In this document: positions 25,099 through 34,100 of the stretch, in pieces
How positions within the stretch are numbered: the stretch's first letter is position 1
Layout: each line of letters begins with the position of its first letter
Assembly: GCA_029242935.1 (NCBI GenBank)
Contig: JAQWSX010000053.1
Span: 1 to 42,243, forward strand
Origin: Akkermansiaceae bacterium
GTDB lineage: Bacteria > Verrucomicrobiota > Verrucomicrobiia > Verrucomicrobiales > Akkermansiaceae
Direction of reading: 5' to 3'
Length of the DNA: 42,243 bases
The notes under the pieces: generated by a model
Databases searched by the model: none
Told to the model about the DNA's origin: nothing
Seen by the model: the letters and a program-made list of their open reading frames with translations, nothing else
Translations under genes and position numbers: made by a program

Positions 25099-26547
25099 AT
25101 GAATCCGATTTTTGAATCTCAACTCCTCTCGAATCGTCGCCACTTCTTCGGAAAAGCCGCAACCGGCTTGGGCATTCCAGCTCTCGTTCACCTCCTTAAT
25201 AATAACGCCTCAGCGTCAGAAGACCGTATCCTTGAGGCTGCCCAAGCAATTGCGCCAAAGGCAAAGCGTGTCGTTTATCTTTTCCAAAATGGAGCACCAA
25301 GTCACCTCGAGCTTTTTGACTACAAACCCAAACTCACAAAACTCCACGGTGAAAAAGTTCCTGAATCTTACATGGAGGGGAAACGCTTTTCGACCATGTC
25401 TGCTGCCGCGGACAAGCGTCGATTATTAGCTCCCGTCGAACCCTTTAAACAGCACGGTGAATCCGGAGCCACTGTCAGCGCATTCATGCCTTACACCGCG
25501 AAGATTGTCGATGACCTTTGCTTCATCAAGAGCATGCACACTCAGCAGGTGAACCATGCTCCTGCGATCAACTTTTTCCTCTCCGGATTTCAACTCCCCT
25601 CACGTCCGACTGTCGGATCATGGCTTTCTTATGGTCTGGGATCGATGAACGAAAACCTTCCAACCTTCGTGGTCATGACCTCCGTATCCAAGGGAACAAG
25701 CTGTGGCCAGATTTTCTACGACTCTTATTGGTCTTCCGGGTTTCTCCCCTCGCGGCACCAAGGTGTGAAGCTCCGTGCTGGAGCCAGCCCCGTTCTCTAC
25801 CTCAATAACCCCAATGGAGTTAGCCCTCAACTCCGACGCCAAATGCTCGATGGGATCGCAGACTTAAATCAGCGCAAATATGACTCTGTCGGTGATCCCG
25901 AGATTCAAACTCGTATCTCACAGTATGAAATGGCTTATCGCATGCAGACAAGTGTGCCGGAACTAGCCGATATTTCCGGTGAGTCAAAATCGACTCTCGA
26001 TCTCTATGGTCCCCAAGTTCACGAACCCGGGAGTTTTGCGCGTAATTGCCTGCTGACCCGCCGGCTCCTCGAACGAGGAACTCGCTATGTTCAATTAATG
26101 CACGCTGGTTGGGATCAGCATAACTCTTTAACAACCGAACTCTACAACCAGTGTCGCGATACAGATCAACCCTCAGCAGCTCTCGTCCAGGATCTGAAGC
26201 AACGAGGGCTTCTTGATGAAACTCTTGTAATTTGGGGGGGCGAATTTGGCCGCACACCTTTCCTTCAGGGAAATCTTGACAACCGCTCTAGATGGGGCCG
26301 CGATCATCACCCCTACACCTTCACCATCTGGATGGCTGGCGGTGGCGTGAAACCCGGGATCACATACGGAAAGTCAGACGACATCGGATTTAACGTCGCC
26401 AACAACCCTGTCCACGTTCACGATTTTCAGGCAACTCTTCTTCACCTTCTCGGAATCAATCACGAGAAACTGACTTATCGGTTTCAAGGGCGTCACTATC
26501 GACTAACAGACGTTCACGGCCATGTCGTAAAGCCAATTCTGGCGTGA
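25099..26547 (+). CDS. DUF1501 domain protein
   Basis: 482 residues, with an N-terminal Tat-like signal (NRRHFFGKAATGLGIPALVH). The DUF1501 family belongs to the alkaline-phosphatase/sulfatase-like fold: FQNGAPSHLELFDYKP, HAPAINFFLSG, DQHNSLTTELYNQCRDTD and IWGGEFGRTPF contain its likely metal-site residues, and the closing GRHYRLTDVHGHVVKPIL is standard. It starts 2 bases after the DUF1553 gene with AAGGA seven bases upstream of the ATG, so the pair is surely one transcript. The enzymatic activity of the family is not established. Confidence 0.94.
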   Translation: MNPIFESQLLSNRRHFFGKAATGLGIPALVHLLNNNASASEDRILEAAQAIAPKAKRVVYLFQNGAPSHLELFDYKPKLTKLHGEKVPESYMEGKRFSTMSAAADKRRLLAPVEPFKQHGESGATVSAFMPYTAKIVDDLCFIKSMHTQQVNHAPAINFFLSGFQLPSRPTVGSWLSYGLGSMNENLPTFVVMTSVSKGTSCGQIFYDSYWSSGFLPSRHQGVKLRAGASPVLYLNNPNGVSPQLRRQMLDGIADLNQRKYDSVGDPEIQTRISQYEMAYRMQTSVPELADISGESKSTLDLYGPQVHEPGSFARNCLLTRRLLERGTRYVQLMHAGWDQHNSLTTELYNQCRDTDQPSAALVQDLKQRGLLDETLVIWGGEFGRTPFLQGNLDNRSRWGRDHHPYTFTIWMAGGGVKPGITYGKSDDIGFNVANNPVHVHDFQATLLHLLGINHEKLTYRFQGRHYRLTDVHGHVVKPILA

Positions 26548-26554
26548 GCCGAAC

Positions 26555-26587
26555 AAAAAAAAGAGCCACGGGCTGTGCCCTGACTCT
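26555..26587 (-). terminator. Rho-independent terminator for the small lipoprotein gene
   Basis: On the minus strand AGAGTCA-GGGC pairs with GCCC-TGGCTCT (one T-G wobble, one bulged G, loop ACA) and is followed by eight T residues. It also lies 7 bases after the DUF1501 stop and may help end that transcript too, though the T-tract is on the minus-strand side. Confidence 0.85.
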
Positions 26588-26613
26588 CTTGAAACATTGA
26601 ACGAGTCCGCGTT

Positions 26614-26853
26614 TTACTTTTCCGATTGAACGGGAGTTTCGCTCCCCTCAGGAGAGTCTTCAGCCGCTGGAGAGTCTTCAGCCGCTGGAGCTTCCTTTGC
26701 CGCAGGAGCTTCCTGCTCCACAGGAATATCCTTAAAACTAGGAAGCCGACGAAGTGATGGAATAGGGGCTTCACCGGAGCAGCACCCGCAGGAGCTAAGA
26801 CCGAGAGAAGCAACTGCAAATGAAGCAACTGCAAAAAGTTTAACAAATTTCAT
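26614..26853 (-). CDS. Small lipoprotein with hexapeptide repeats
   Basis: 79 residues. A lipoprotein signal (MKFVKLFAVASFAVASLGLS, then SCGCCSG) places the lipidated cysteine at residue 22, followed by two more cysteines. The mature tail is acidic and Pro/Ala-rich, built from six-residue units (PVEQEA, PAAKEA, PAAEDS, PAAEDS) encoded by 18-bp tandem repeats. No Shine-Dalgarno sequence is apparent. A good terminator follows at 26555-26587. Function unknown. A second, shorter lipoprotein is encoded upstream on the same strand. Confidence 0.78.
   Translation of the reverse strand: MKFVKLFAVASFAVASLGLSSCGCCSGEAPIPSLRRLPSFKDIPVEQEAPAAKEAPAAEDSPAAEDSPEGSETPVQSEK
26653..26724 (-). repeat. Four 18-bp tandem repeats in the lipoprotein gene
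   Basis: Units at 26653-26670 and 26671-26688 are identical; 26689-26706 and 26707-26724 are diverged copies. Each codes for six residues, so length variation would stay in frame. Confidence 0.85.
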
Positions 26854-26946
26854 GTCTTTGGAATTGTGGTTGGGGCCTAAACTGGACGGCCAAAGAAATC
26901 CAAGAAGGATCGACTCCGGCTCAAACCTTTTTACTGGCTACCAAGT

Positions 26947-27069
26947 TTACTTGTCAGGAATAACGATAGGAGTAGGCGCTGCTGGTGCTTCTGCTGGGAG
27001 AACACTGCAAGAAGTGAGGGAGAAGCCAGCAAGAGCTGCGATCAGGACGAGGATGGTAGCAATTTTCAT
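26947..27069 (-). CDS. Very small lipoprotein (40 aa)
   Basis: A 40-codon frame from the ATG at 27069 reading MKIATILVLIAALAGFSLTS then CSVLPAEAPAAPTPIVIPDK. It has a complete lipoprotein signal with lipobox LTSC (lipidated Cys21) and a short Pro/Ala-rich tail. The start is preceded by an A-rich stretch (AAAAAGAAAAAACA). It lies 93 bases before the 79-residue lipoprotein on the same strand and shares its style (hydrophobic signal, Cys, Pro/Ala tail), so the two may be paralogous or functionally linked. Because of its size, homology is unlikely to be informative; the intact lipobox is the main evidence. Confidence 0.65.
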   Translation of the reverse strand: MKIATILVLIAALAGFSLTSCSVLPAEAPAAPTPIVIPDK

Positions 27070-27152
27070 TGTTTTTTCTTTTTGTTATTTTGTTCTTTGC
27101 GCGGAAAAAAATCTAGCATTTTCCTGAAATCAGGTCCGGCTACTGCGTGGCA

Positions 27153-27182
27153 GTTACCGCTCCGAGTTAGGAGGAGGGTAAT
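27153..27182. other. Possible structured element between the lipoprotein and asd genes
   Basis: GTTACC (27153-27158) pairs with GGTAAT (27177-27182, one G-T pair) and, inside, CTCC (27160-27163) pairs with GGAG (27170-27173) around a GAGTTA loop. It could be part of the asd leader (plus) or of the small lipoprotein upstream region (minus). It does not match the lysine riboswitch as I know it. Confidence 0.3.
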
Positions 27183-27308
27183 AACCTCACAAAGGCATGC
27201 AAGTCGTTAAGTGATCTTTTCTAACCTTTTTCATGAACACACCTCTAAAATCACGACCAAAACTGGGATTGCATCGCTCACAAACCCCGATATCGTCTCA
27301 GCTCTTTC

Positions 27309-28310
27309 ATGGATAAAAAGCCTCATGTAGCAATCGTCGGCGCAACCGGCGCAGTCGGTCGGGAAATGCTCACCTGCCTCGAAGAGCGTAATTTCCCCCT
27401 GTCAAAAATTACCTTACTTGCCTCGACTCGCTCTGCAGGTAAACGTCTGAAGTTTCGAAATGAGGCACTCACGGTGGAAGAATTGACGGTAGAATCGTTT
27501 CACGGAATCGACATCGCCCTCTTTTCAGCTGGCGGCGGTATTTCGAAAGAATTTGCCCCGATTGCAGCTGAAGCTGGATGTATCGTGATCGATAATTCAT
27601 CGGCATTCCGGATGAATCCTGACGTCCCCCTGATCCTGCCCGAGATCAATGGGAGAGCCGCTCTTAATCCCTCCCGCAACATTATCGCTAACCCGAATTG
27701 CTCCACGATTATCACTCTGATGGGACTCGCCCCCCTTCATCAGGCCTTTGGATTGAAGGGAATCATTGCCTCAACCTATCAAGCAGTCTCGGGAAGCGGA
27801 GCTCAGGGGATCATCGAATTGGAAGAGCAAATTAAGGCTCTCGTCGCTGGAAACCCTTTAAAAACAAGTGTTTACCCCCACCAAATTGCCCACAATGTGA
27901 TCCCGCATGTCGATGTCTTTCAAGAAACTGGCTACACCAAAGAGGAGCAAAAGATGCTCCATGAGAGCCGAAAGATTCTTGGGATCCCTGAACTCAAAGT
28001 CACCTGCACTTGCGTTCGCGTCCCTGTCGTGCGCTCGCACTCCATCTCAATCACGGCCATTTTTGAAAAAGATCCTTCCGTTGAGGATGCCCGAAAGACC
28101 TTTGAAGGAAGGCGCGGCATTCGATTGGTCGATGACCCTCAAAAGGCCCTCTACCCCGTCCCTCTGGGGACAACGGGTAATGATGACTGCGAAGTCGGGC
28201 GAATCAGAAAGGATCAGGTTTTGCCAAATGCCCTCGCCCTCTGGGTGGTTGGCGACCAGATCAAAAAGGGAGCCGCCCTTAACGCTGTTCAAATTGCCGA
28301 AATTTTATAA
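27309..28310 (+). CDS. asd: Aspartate-semialdehyde dehydrogenase
   Basis: Reduces aspartyl phosphate to aspartate semialdehyde with NADPH, the branch point to lysine/diaminopimelate, methionine and threonine. 333 residues, usual for the shorter bacterial form. Motifs: the Rossmann loop VGATGAVGREML (10-21), FSAGGGISKEFA (~76-87), the catalytic cysteine in NPNCSTI, the YQAVSGSGAQG segment and the substrate-binding HNVIPHVD. The start at 27309 follows an untranslated leader without Shine-Dalgarno. Next on this strand is the kinase gene, about 150 bases on. Confidence 0.94.
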   Translation: MDKKPHVAIVGATGAVGREMLTCLEERNFPLSKITLLASTRSAGKRLKFRNEALTVEELTVESFHGIDIALFSAGGGISKEFAPIAAEAGCIVIDNSSAFRMNPDVPLILPEINGRAALNPSRNIIANPNCSTIITLMGLAPLHQAFGLKGIIASTYQAVSGSGAQGIIELEEQIKALVAGNPLKTSVYPHQIAHNVIPHVDVFQETGYTKEEQKMLHESRKILGIPELKVTCTCVRVPVVRSHSISITAIFEKDPSVEDARKTFEGRRGIRLVDDPQKALYPVPLGTTGNDDCEVGRIRKDQVLPNALALWVVGDQIKKGAALNAVQIAEIL

Positions 28311-28458
28311 TGATTTCTCGAGATTTGGATCTAATCTAAAGACAGGTCGCTTTAAGAACGCGGAAGGTGTTTATTTTGTCACCTTTTGAGAAAAAAAAGC
28401 GTAAATTTTACTGACCTTGGAACCCTTCCACATACCCACCGTTAACAACGAACGCATC

Positions 28459-31095
28459 ATGGCCGAAGACCAATCGAATCCCACGGAATTTGTTGCACCA
28501 ACTCTTGAAGAGCTTGAGCCTCTATTCCCGGCCTATGAGTTAGCGGCTTTCATTGCGCTGGGGGGGTTGGGGGCAGTTTACAAAGCCCGACAAAAATCTT
28601 TGGACCGGTTGGTTGCGATTAAGATCCTACCCCGTGAATTCGGTGACGACCCACAATTCAGATCATCCTTTGAAGCAGAAGCAAAGGCTATGGCACGACT
28701 GAATCATCCAAATCTCATCTCCGTTTACGACTTCGGTGATATTGATGGGATGCTCTATATTGTGATGGAGTTTGTCCATGGCAAAGCACTCTACTACTCG
28801 GCCCATAACAGGGCAATCGACCCCGCTGTTGCACTTGAAATGGTCTCCACCATTTCCCGTGGCCTTGCCCACGCTCACCACGGTGGGATCATTCACCGTG
28901 ACATCAAGCCCGCTAACATCCTTCTTGATGCCGATGCCAATCCCAAAATTGGTGACTTTGGACTAGCTCATCCCGTTGGCAGGGGAGACGACGAAGGCCT
29001 CGTGTTCGGCACTCCTGGCTACACCGCTCCAGAAATTTTTCAGGATGGAATGGAGGTCGACCAGCGCTCTGATATTTTCTCGGTGGGTGCATTACTTTAC
29101 GAACTACTCTGTGGGCGTCATCCAGAAGCTAACAGCCATAGCATGACAACCGGGATCGACCCTCGGATCGACAACATTCTAAAGAAGGCAACCAACGCTA
29201 ATCCCAATCTTCGTTATCCGGACGTTGGCGAACTGGCAGACGATCTCGACAACCTCATCCCAATGCTTGGGGGACCTCAATTTGCAACGACGCCAACCGC
29301 TACCCCAATCCTGAACTCCGGCAGCAACGTTGTTCTTGCCAGTAACAAAGAGAAATCCGGAGTCGCCTCTTTTGTAGTTATCCTTCTTCTCCTTCTAGGA
29401 GGAGGAGCTGTCTCATTCTATATTTTTGGAAAAGAGGACGAAAAGCCTCAAGTTGGCATCCCTGAAAATAAAGCCGAGTTGAAGCCAGCGCCTAAGCCAA
29501 AAGATCTCCCTGACAAAAAGCCAGCCGGAGAAATTGGGAAAATGGCTAACAAAGAAAATAAAGCCAAGCCCGAACCGAAAGTTGTCACTCCTGAAGAGGT
29601 TGCGGAAACTCCCCTAGAGTCACTTGCCCGCCTCGCTCAGCTTCTTGTTGACGGATTGCGGGATGAATTCCCAATTGGCACCATCAAGAGTGAGAAATCA
29701 GCCTATTTTCTTTTGAAACAAAACATGACGTGGGACGAGGCTAACAACTTCGCCAACCGACATGGCGCGCATCTAACCCTCCTCCCTACCACTGCCGATC
29801 TCGCTTGGTTTCACGAAAATTTTAAAAGTGCCAGCCCCGTCTGGACCGGAGCCTCGGATTCAGGATTCGAGGGGAAATGGTTTTGGAGTGACGGCTCTGC
29901 CGTTGACGCGAAAGTCTGGGTGGAGAAATCTCCCGACGATCGAACCACTGATAATCCGGATGGTGAAGACTTCGGTGCAATCTCGTCCGGCTCCCCGAAT
30001 TTGGAAGATCACCACAGACTCCAAAAATTTCCTGCCCTCTTGGAATGGCGCCTCGATGGAAGCACACCCGCTTCGCTTGCCTCTCAACTCGCTCGCACTG
30101 GAGAGGCATTAAATAACAAGCGCACCCCAATCTTCCCTTCCGGGACTTTTAACGTCGGTGGTTCAAGATTCCTCCTTGTAAAGGATGCCGTCAACTGGGA
30201 GGAAGCATCACTTATTGCCTCCAACGCCGGGGGACACCTCGCGGTTCCTTCAAACGATAAGGAAGCCTCTTTCATGGCACTCAGTCTCAAGTCTACCCTT
30301 GACGATTCTGGAAGTTGTTGGATCGGAGGAAAACGCGACGAAAGCGTAGCCGAAATTTGGAAATTTGTCACCGGCGAAGCCTTCACATTCATCACCTGGC
30401 TTGAAGACCAACCCGATAACTCTGGGGAGGACGAAAACTACCTTGTCATTGAGAAAAAAGGAAATTCCTTGGGGGCCAATGATGAAGACAAGAACGGAAC
30501 CAAAACCAACCATTTTCTCATTGAATGGTCAGTTCCAGCACTTCGCAACATGCCCAGAGCATCTGTAAATGGAACCGGCGAAAGTGGCCTTCTTGCGGCA
30601 CTTGAAAAAATCCGTGACAAGATCAGGTATCGCCACGGGCGTGCCTACGACAAGTTTCGCAAGAAATACGACGGCCTCGTAGAGGATTTCCTCAAAGAGA
30701 TCATAAGCGCCATCAAATCCTATCCGCTAGGTGAAGCTATTAAGGAAGACTTAATCGAACAGTACGAAGGGTATCTGGAAAGAAACGAGCTCCCCGATAG
30801 CCTACCTGATGCATACCCCGGGCGCCTCAAGCGAAAGCTTAAGGAAGCCAAAGAAGAAACCAAGGCTCTTGAAGAAGAATACGAGGACCAGTTTGATGAG
30901 GCCATGCAGGATTATTTGGATCTCCTCACCAAGACGGCCAACTTCGTCCTCAAAAAAGGAGAAGTAGCTAAAGGAAAGATGTTCATCCTCGAGAACAAAG
31001 TCACGACTGATAACGATGACCGCTTTGAGAAAATCATGGATAAGGAAAAGGTTCCTCTTCCGGTAGAACCTACAGAGGAAGACGATAACGAATAA
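28459..31095 (+). CDS. Ser/Thr protein kinase with two C-type-lectin-like domains
   Basis: 878 residues from the ATG at 28459 (a TTG at 28417 would add 14). Cytoplasmic Hanks-type kinase domain at about 27-264: Gly loop ALGGLGAVYKA, VAIK with Lys55, HRDIKPANIL with Asp148, DFG (166-168), GTPGYTAPE. A single membrane segment at about 300-325 (SFVVILLLLLGGGAVSFYIF) is followed by a Lys/Pro-rich linker. Outside are two C-type-lectin-like folds: about 400-533 (WDEANNFANRHGAHLTLL, VWTGASDSGFEGKWFWSDG) and about 560-690 (NWEEASLIASNAGGHLAVPS, CWIGGKRDE, LIEWS). A charged coiled-coil (about 710-860) ends the protein. The kinase is likely active. The ligand is unknown. Confidence 0.9.
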   Translation: MAEDQSNPTEFVAPTLEELEPLFPAYELAAFIALGGLGAVYKARQKSLDRLVAIKILPREFGDDPQFRSSFEAEAKAMARLNHPNLISVYDFGDIDGMLYIVMEFVHGKALYYSAHNRAIDPAVALEMVSTISRGLAHAHHGGIIHRDIKPANILLDADANPKIGDFGLAHPVGRGDDEGLVFGTPGYTAPEIFQDGMEVDQRSDIFSVGALLYELLCGRHPEANSHSMTTGIDPRIDNILKKATNANPNLRYPDVGELADDLDNLIPMLGGPQFATTPTATPILNSGSNVVLASNKEKSGVASFVVILLLLLGGGAVSFYIFGKEDEKPQVGIPENKAELKPAPKPKDLPDKKPAGEIGKMANKENKAKPEPKVVTPEEVAETPLESLARLAQLLVDGLRDEFPIGTIKSEKSAYFLLKQNMTWDEANNFANRHGAHLTLLPTTADLAWFHENFKSASPVWTGASDSGFEGKWFWSDGSAVDAKVWVEKSPDDRTTDNPDGEDFGAISSGSPNLEDHHRLQKFPALLEWRLDGSTPASLASQLARTGEALNNKRTPIFPSGTFNVGGSRFLLVKDAVNWEEASLIASNAGGHLAVPSNDKEASFMALSLKSTLDDSGSCWIGGKRDESVAEIWKFVTGEAFTFITWLEDQPDNSGEDENYLVIEKKGNSLGANDEDKNGTKTNHFLIEWSVPALRNMPRASVNGTGESGLLAALEKIRDKIRYRHGRAYDKFRKKYDGLVEDFLKEIISAIKSYPLGEAIKEDLIEQYEGYLERNELPDSLPDAYPGRLKRKLKEAKEETKALEEEYEDQFDEAMQDYLDLLTKTANFVLKKGEVAKGKMFILENKVTTDNDDRFEKIMDKEKVPLPVEPTEEDDNE

Positions 31096-31143
31096 ATTCC
31101 TCCCCCCTGCTTGCGCCCCTCTTCTCCCACGCTAACTTTCCGC

Positions 31144-34100
31144 GTGCCAAAAAAAGCTGACCTTAATTCCGCAGAAAACGCCATTAAAATTCGTGGCGCT
31201 CGTCAGCATAATTTAAAGAATCTCGATCTTGAGATTCCAATCGGAAAGCTCACGGTCATCACCGGACCGTCAGGTTCCGGCAAATCATCTCTAGCCTTCC
31301 ACACTCTCTACGCCGAAGGTCAGCGACGCTATGTCGAAACTTTCTCGCCTTATGTTCGCCAGTTTTTTGACCGAATGGACAAGCCGGAAGTTGACCGCAT
31401 TGATGGCATTCCCCCCGCTATCGCAATCGAACAGAAAAATACGATTCGCACGACCCGATCTACTGTTGGGACCCTCACAGAGATCAACGACTATCTCAAA
31501 CTGCTCTACCCAAGACTTGCCAAAGGATTCCATCCCGAAACAGGAGAGGAATTACGCCCCGACAACCCCAAATCGATTCTCGAATGGGTCACCTCAAATC
31601 ACCAAGACGAGAACATTCTCGTCCTTTTCCCCATCCCCGTCCCATCGGATACCACACCCGATGATCTCTTTCCTTTCCTAAACTCGCAGGGCTATCTCCG
31701 TATTTTTCTTGGCCATAAAGTCATCCGGACCGATTCCGCTCCCTCACTCAAAAAACTCCCGCGGGAGGTATTAATAATTCAAGACAGACTCAAGGTCACG
31801 ACTCGCAACAAATCCCGACTGACCGAATCCTTCGAGCAGGCCCTCGCCCTGGGCAAGGGAGCCGCCGCGATCTCAAGTGCTGAAGGAACCATAAAAACCT
31901 TCACCACTAGCTGGGCTCCTCTAGTCAAACCCACCTCCTCACTCTTCTCTTTTAACTCGCCTCTCGGTGCCTGCAACAACTGTCGTGGCTTTGGAAAAGT
32001 CATCGGCATCGATCTCGATCAAGCAATTCCAAACCAGCTTATTTCGCTACGCAACGGGGCCATCAAACCATTTCAAGGTGAACGTGGCGAAGATTGCCAG
32101 CGCGATCTCCTCAAAAGCTGTAAAGAGGCCGGGATTAATCCAAACCTTCGTTGGAACGAGCTCGATTCGGAACAACAGCGGTGGGTGAAATATGGGGAAC
32201 GTAGTAACAAATCACCCCTCTCATCTCTTGAGCAATCCGAGGCACTTTGGCAAGAAAATCGGTGGTATGGGATTCAAGGTTTCTTCGACTGGTTGGAAAC
32301 AAAAGCCTACAAGATGCACGTCCGTGTCTTCCTTTCCCGGTATCGAGCCTACACCGAATGTCCCGATTGCCAAGGGACCCGACTTCAACCCGATGCCCTT
32401 CACTTTAAAATCCTTGGAAAAACCCTTCCAGAGCTCTGGCAAATCCCGCTCGACCAACTCCTCTTTTTCTTTGAAGGAATTTCCACTTCACATGCACCTC
32501 TCGATAAAACAACGGATTTGGTCTTACACGAGATCACCTCACGTCTGAATTACCTTTGCGAGGTTGGTCTCGGATATCTGTCCCTCGATCGCCAAGCGCG
32601 AACCCTTTCAGGTGGTGAAATCGCCCGCGTCAACCTCACCACCTGTCTAGGGTCAGCACTTACCCAGACCCTCTTCGTCCTCGATGAACCGACTGTCGGG
32701 CTTCATCACCGTGACATTCATCGTCTGACCAAAGTCATGCACAACCTCCGTGACAAGGGTAATACTTTGGTGGTAGTTGAACATGACGAAGCGGTGATGC
32801 AACAAGCAGATCAACTTATCGACATGGGACCTGAAGCGGGGGAAAACGGAGGACAAATTACTTATCAGGGACCAACTAAAACTAATTTAAAAAAGAAGTC
32901 GCTCACCCTTCAGTATCTCTCCGGACAGCAATCAATTCCTATTCCCAGCAAACTAAGGAAGCCGCGGGCTAGTCTTTCAATTGAAAAGGCCTCAGCAAAT
33001 AATATTTCCAACCTGTCACTCGATCTTCCTCTCGGCGTATTCAGCTGTCTAACCGGAGTCTCAGGTTCGGGGAAATCTACCCTTGCTCACCCTATCATCT
33101 ATAACAATCTCGCCCGACATTTTGGGCTCTCTATTGATAATGAGCCTGCGCCAGCCAAAATTACAGGCATTGACGAACTCCGGGGTGTAGAGCTAATCGA
33201 CCAGTCCCCTCTTTCCCGCACCCCTCGTTCAACCCCCGCAGTTCTACTAGGTGCCTTCGAGCATATTCGCCAACTCCTCTCACTTACCTCTTCGGCTAGA
33301 GCAGACCACCTTACCCCTGGATATTTTTCCTTTAATTCCGGCCCTGGACGCTGCCAACGCTGCTCAGGAAATGGTTTTGAGAAAGTCGAAATGCAGTTCC
33401 TTTCTGATCTTTACCTGACCTGTTCCGAATGCAACGGCACCCGCTTCACAAGGATCGCCGAATCTTATCGCTACTATGAGAAGTCGGTTGTCGATTTTCT
33501 CCGGTTAACCGCTTCAGAAGCCATGACATTTCTGGAAGGAATTGAAGGCCTTACCAATAAAGAGAACCTCCTTCTTTCTAAAACTCGTAAGGCCCTTCAG
33601 CCCTTGGTGGAAACCGGTCTTGGCTATCTCCGCCTAGGTCAACCTCTCAACACGCTCTCCGGCGGCGAGGCCCAACGCCTAAAACTCTGCCGCCTTCTGA
33701 CTTCCACCAGCGGTAGCGTCAACACCTTACTCATCCTAGATGAGCCCACGACCGGACTTCATTTCAGCGACATCGAGAAACTTCTCACGGTCTTCCACCG
33801 CCTCGTCGACGTTGGCTACTCTCTGCTTGTCATCGAGCACCAACCCGACGTCATTAAGAATGCCGATCATGTCATAGAGATTGGACCAGAAGCCGGCCTC
33901 AATGGTGGCCAAATCATTTTTGAAGGAAGTCCAAAGCAACTCGCAAAGAAGAAAACACATACTGGCCTCGCCATCTCAGCCCCCATCAAACCAGAAAAAA
34001 AACAGGCCTCAAATCATAGATCCATCGCAAAAGCTGAAATATCGATTCACGGTCTACGTCACCATAATCTCAAGAACATTGACGCTACAATTCCCCATAA

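Noticed and set aside
27233-27316. A 27-codon frame overlapping the asd start
   Set aside because: No amino-acid bias that would suggest an attenuation leader (few Lys, Met or Thr runs) and no terminator/antiterminator pair found after it.
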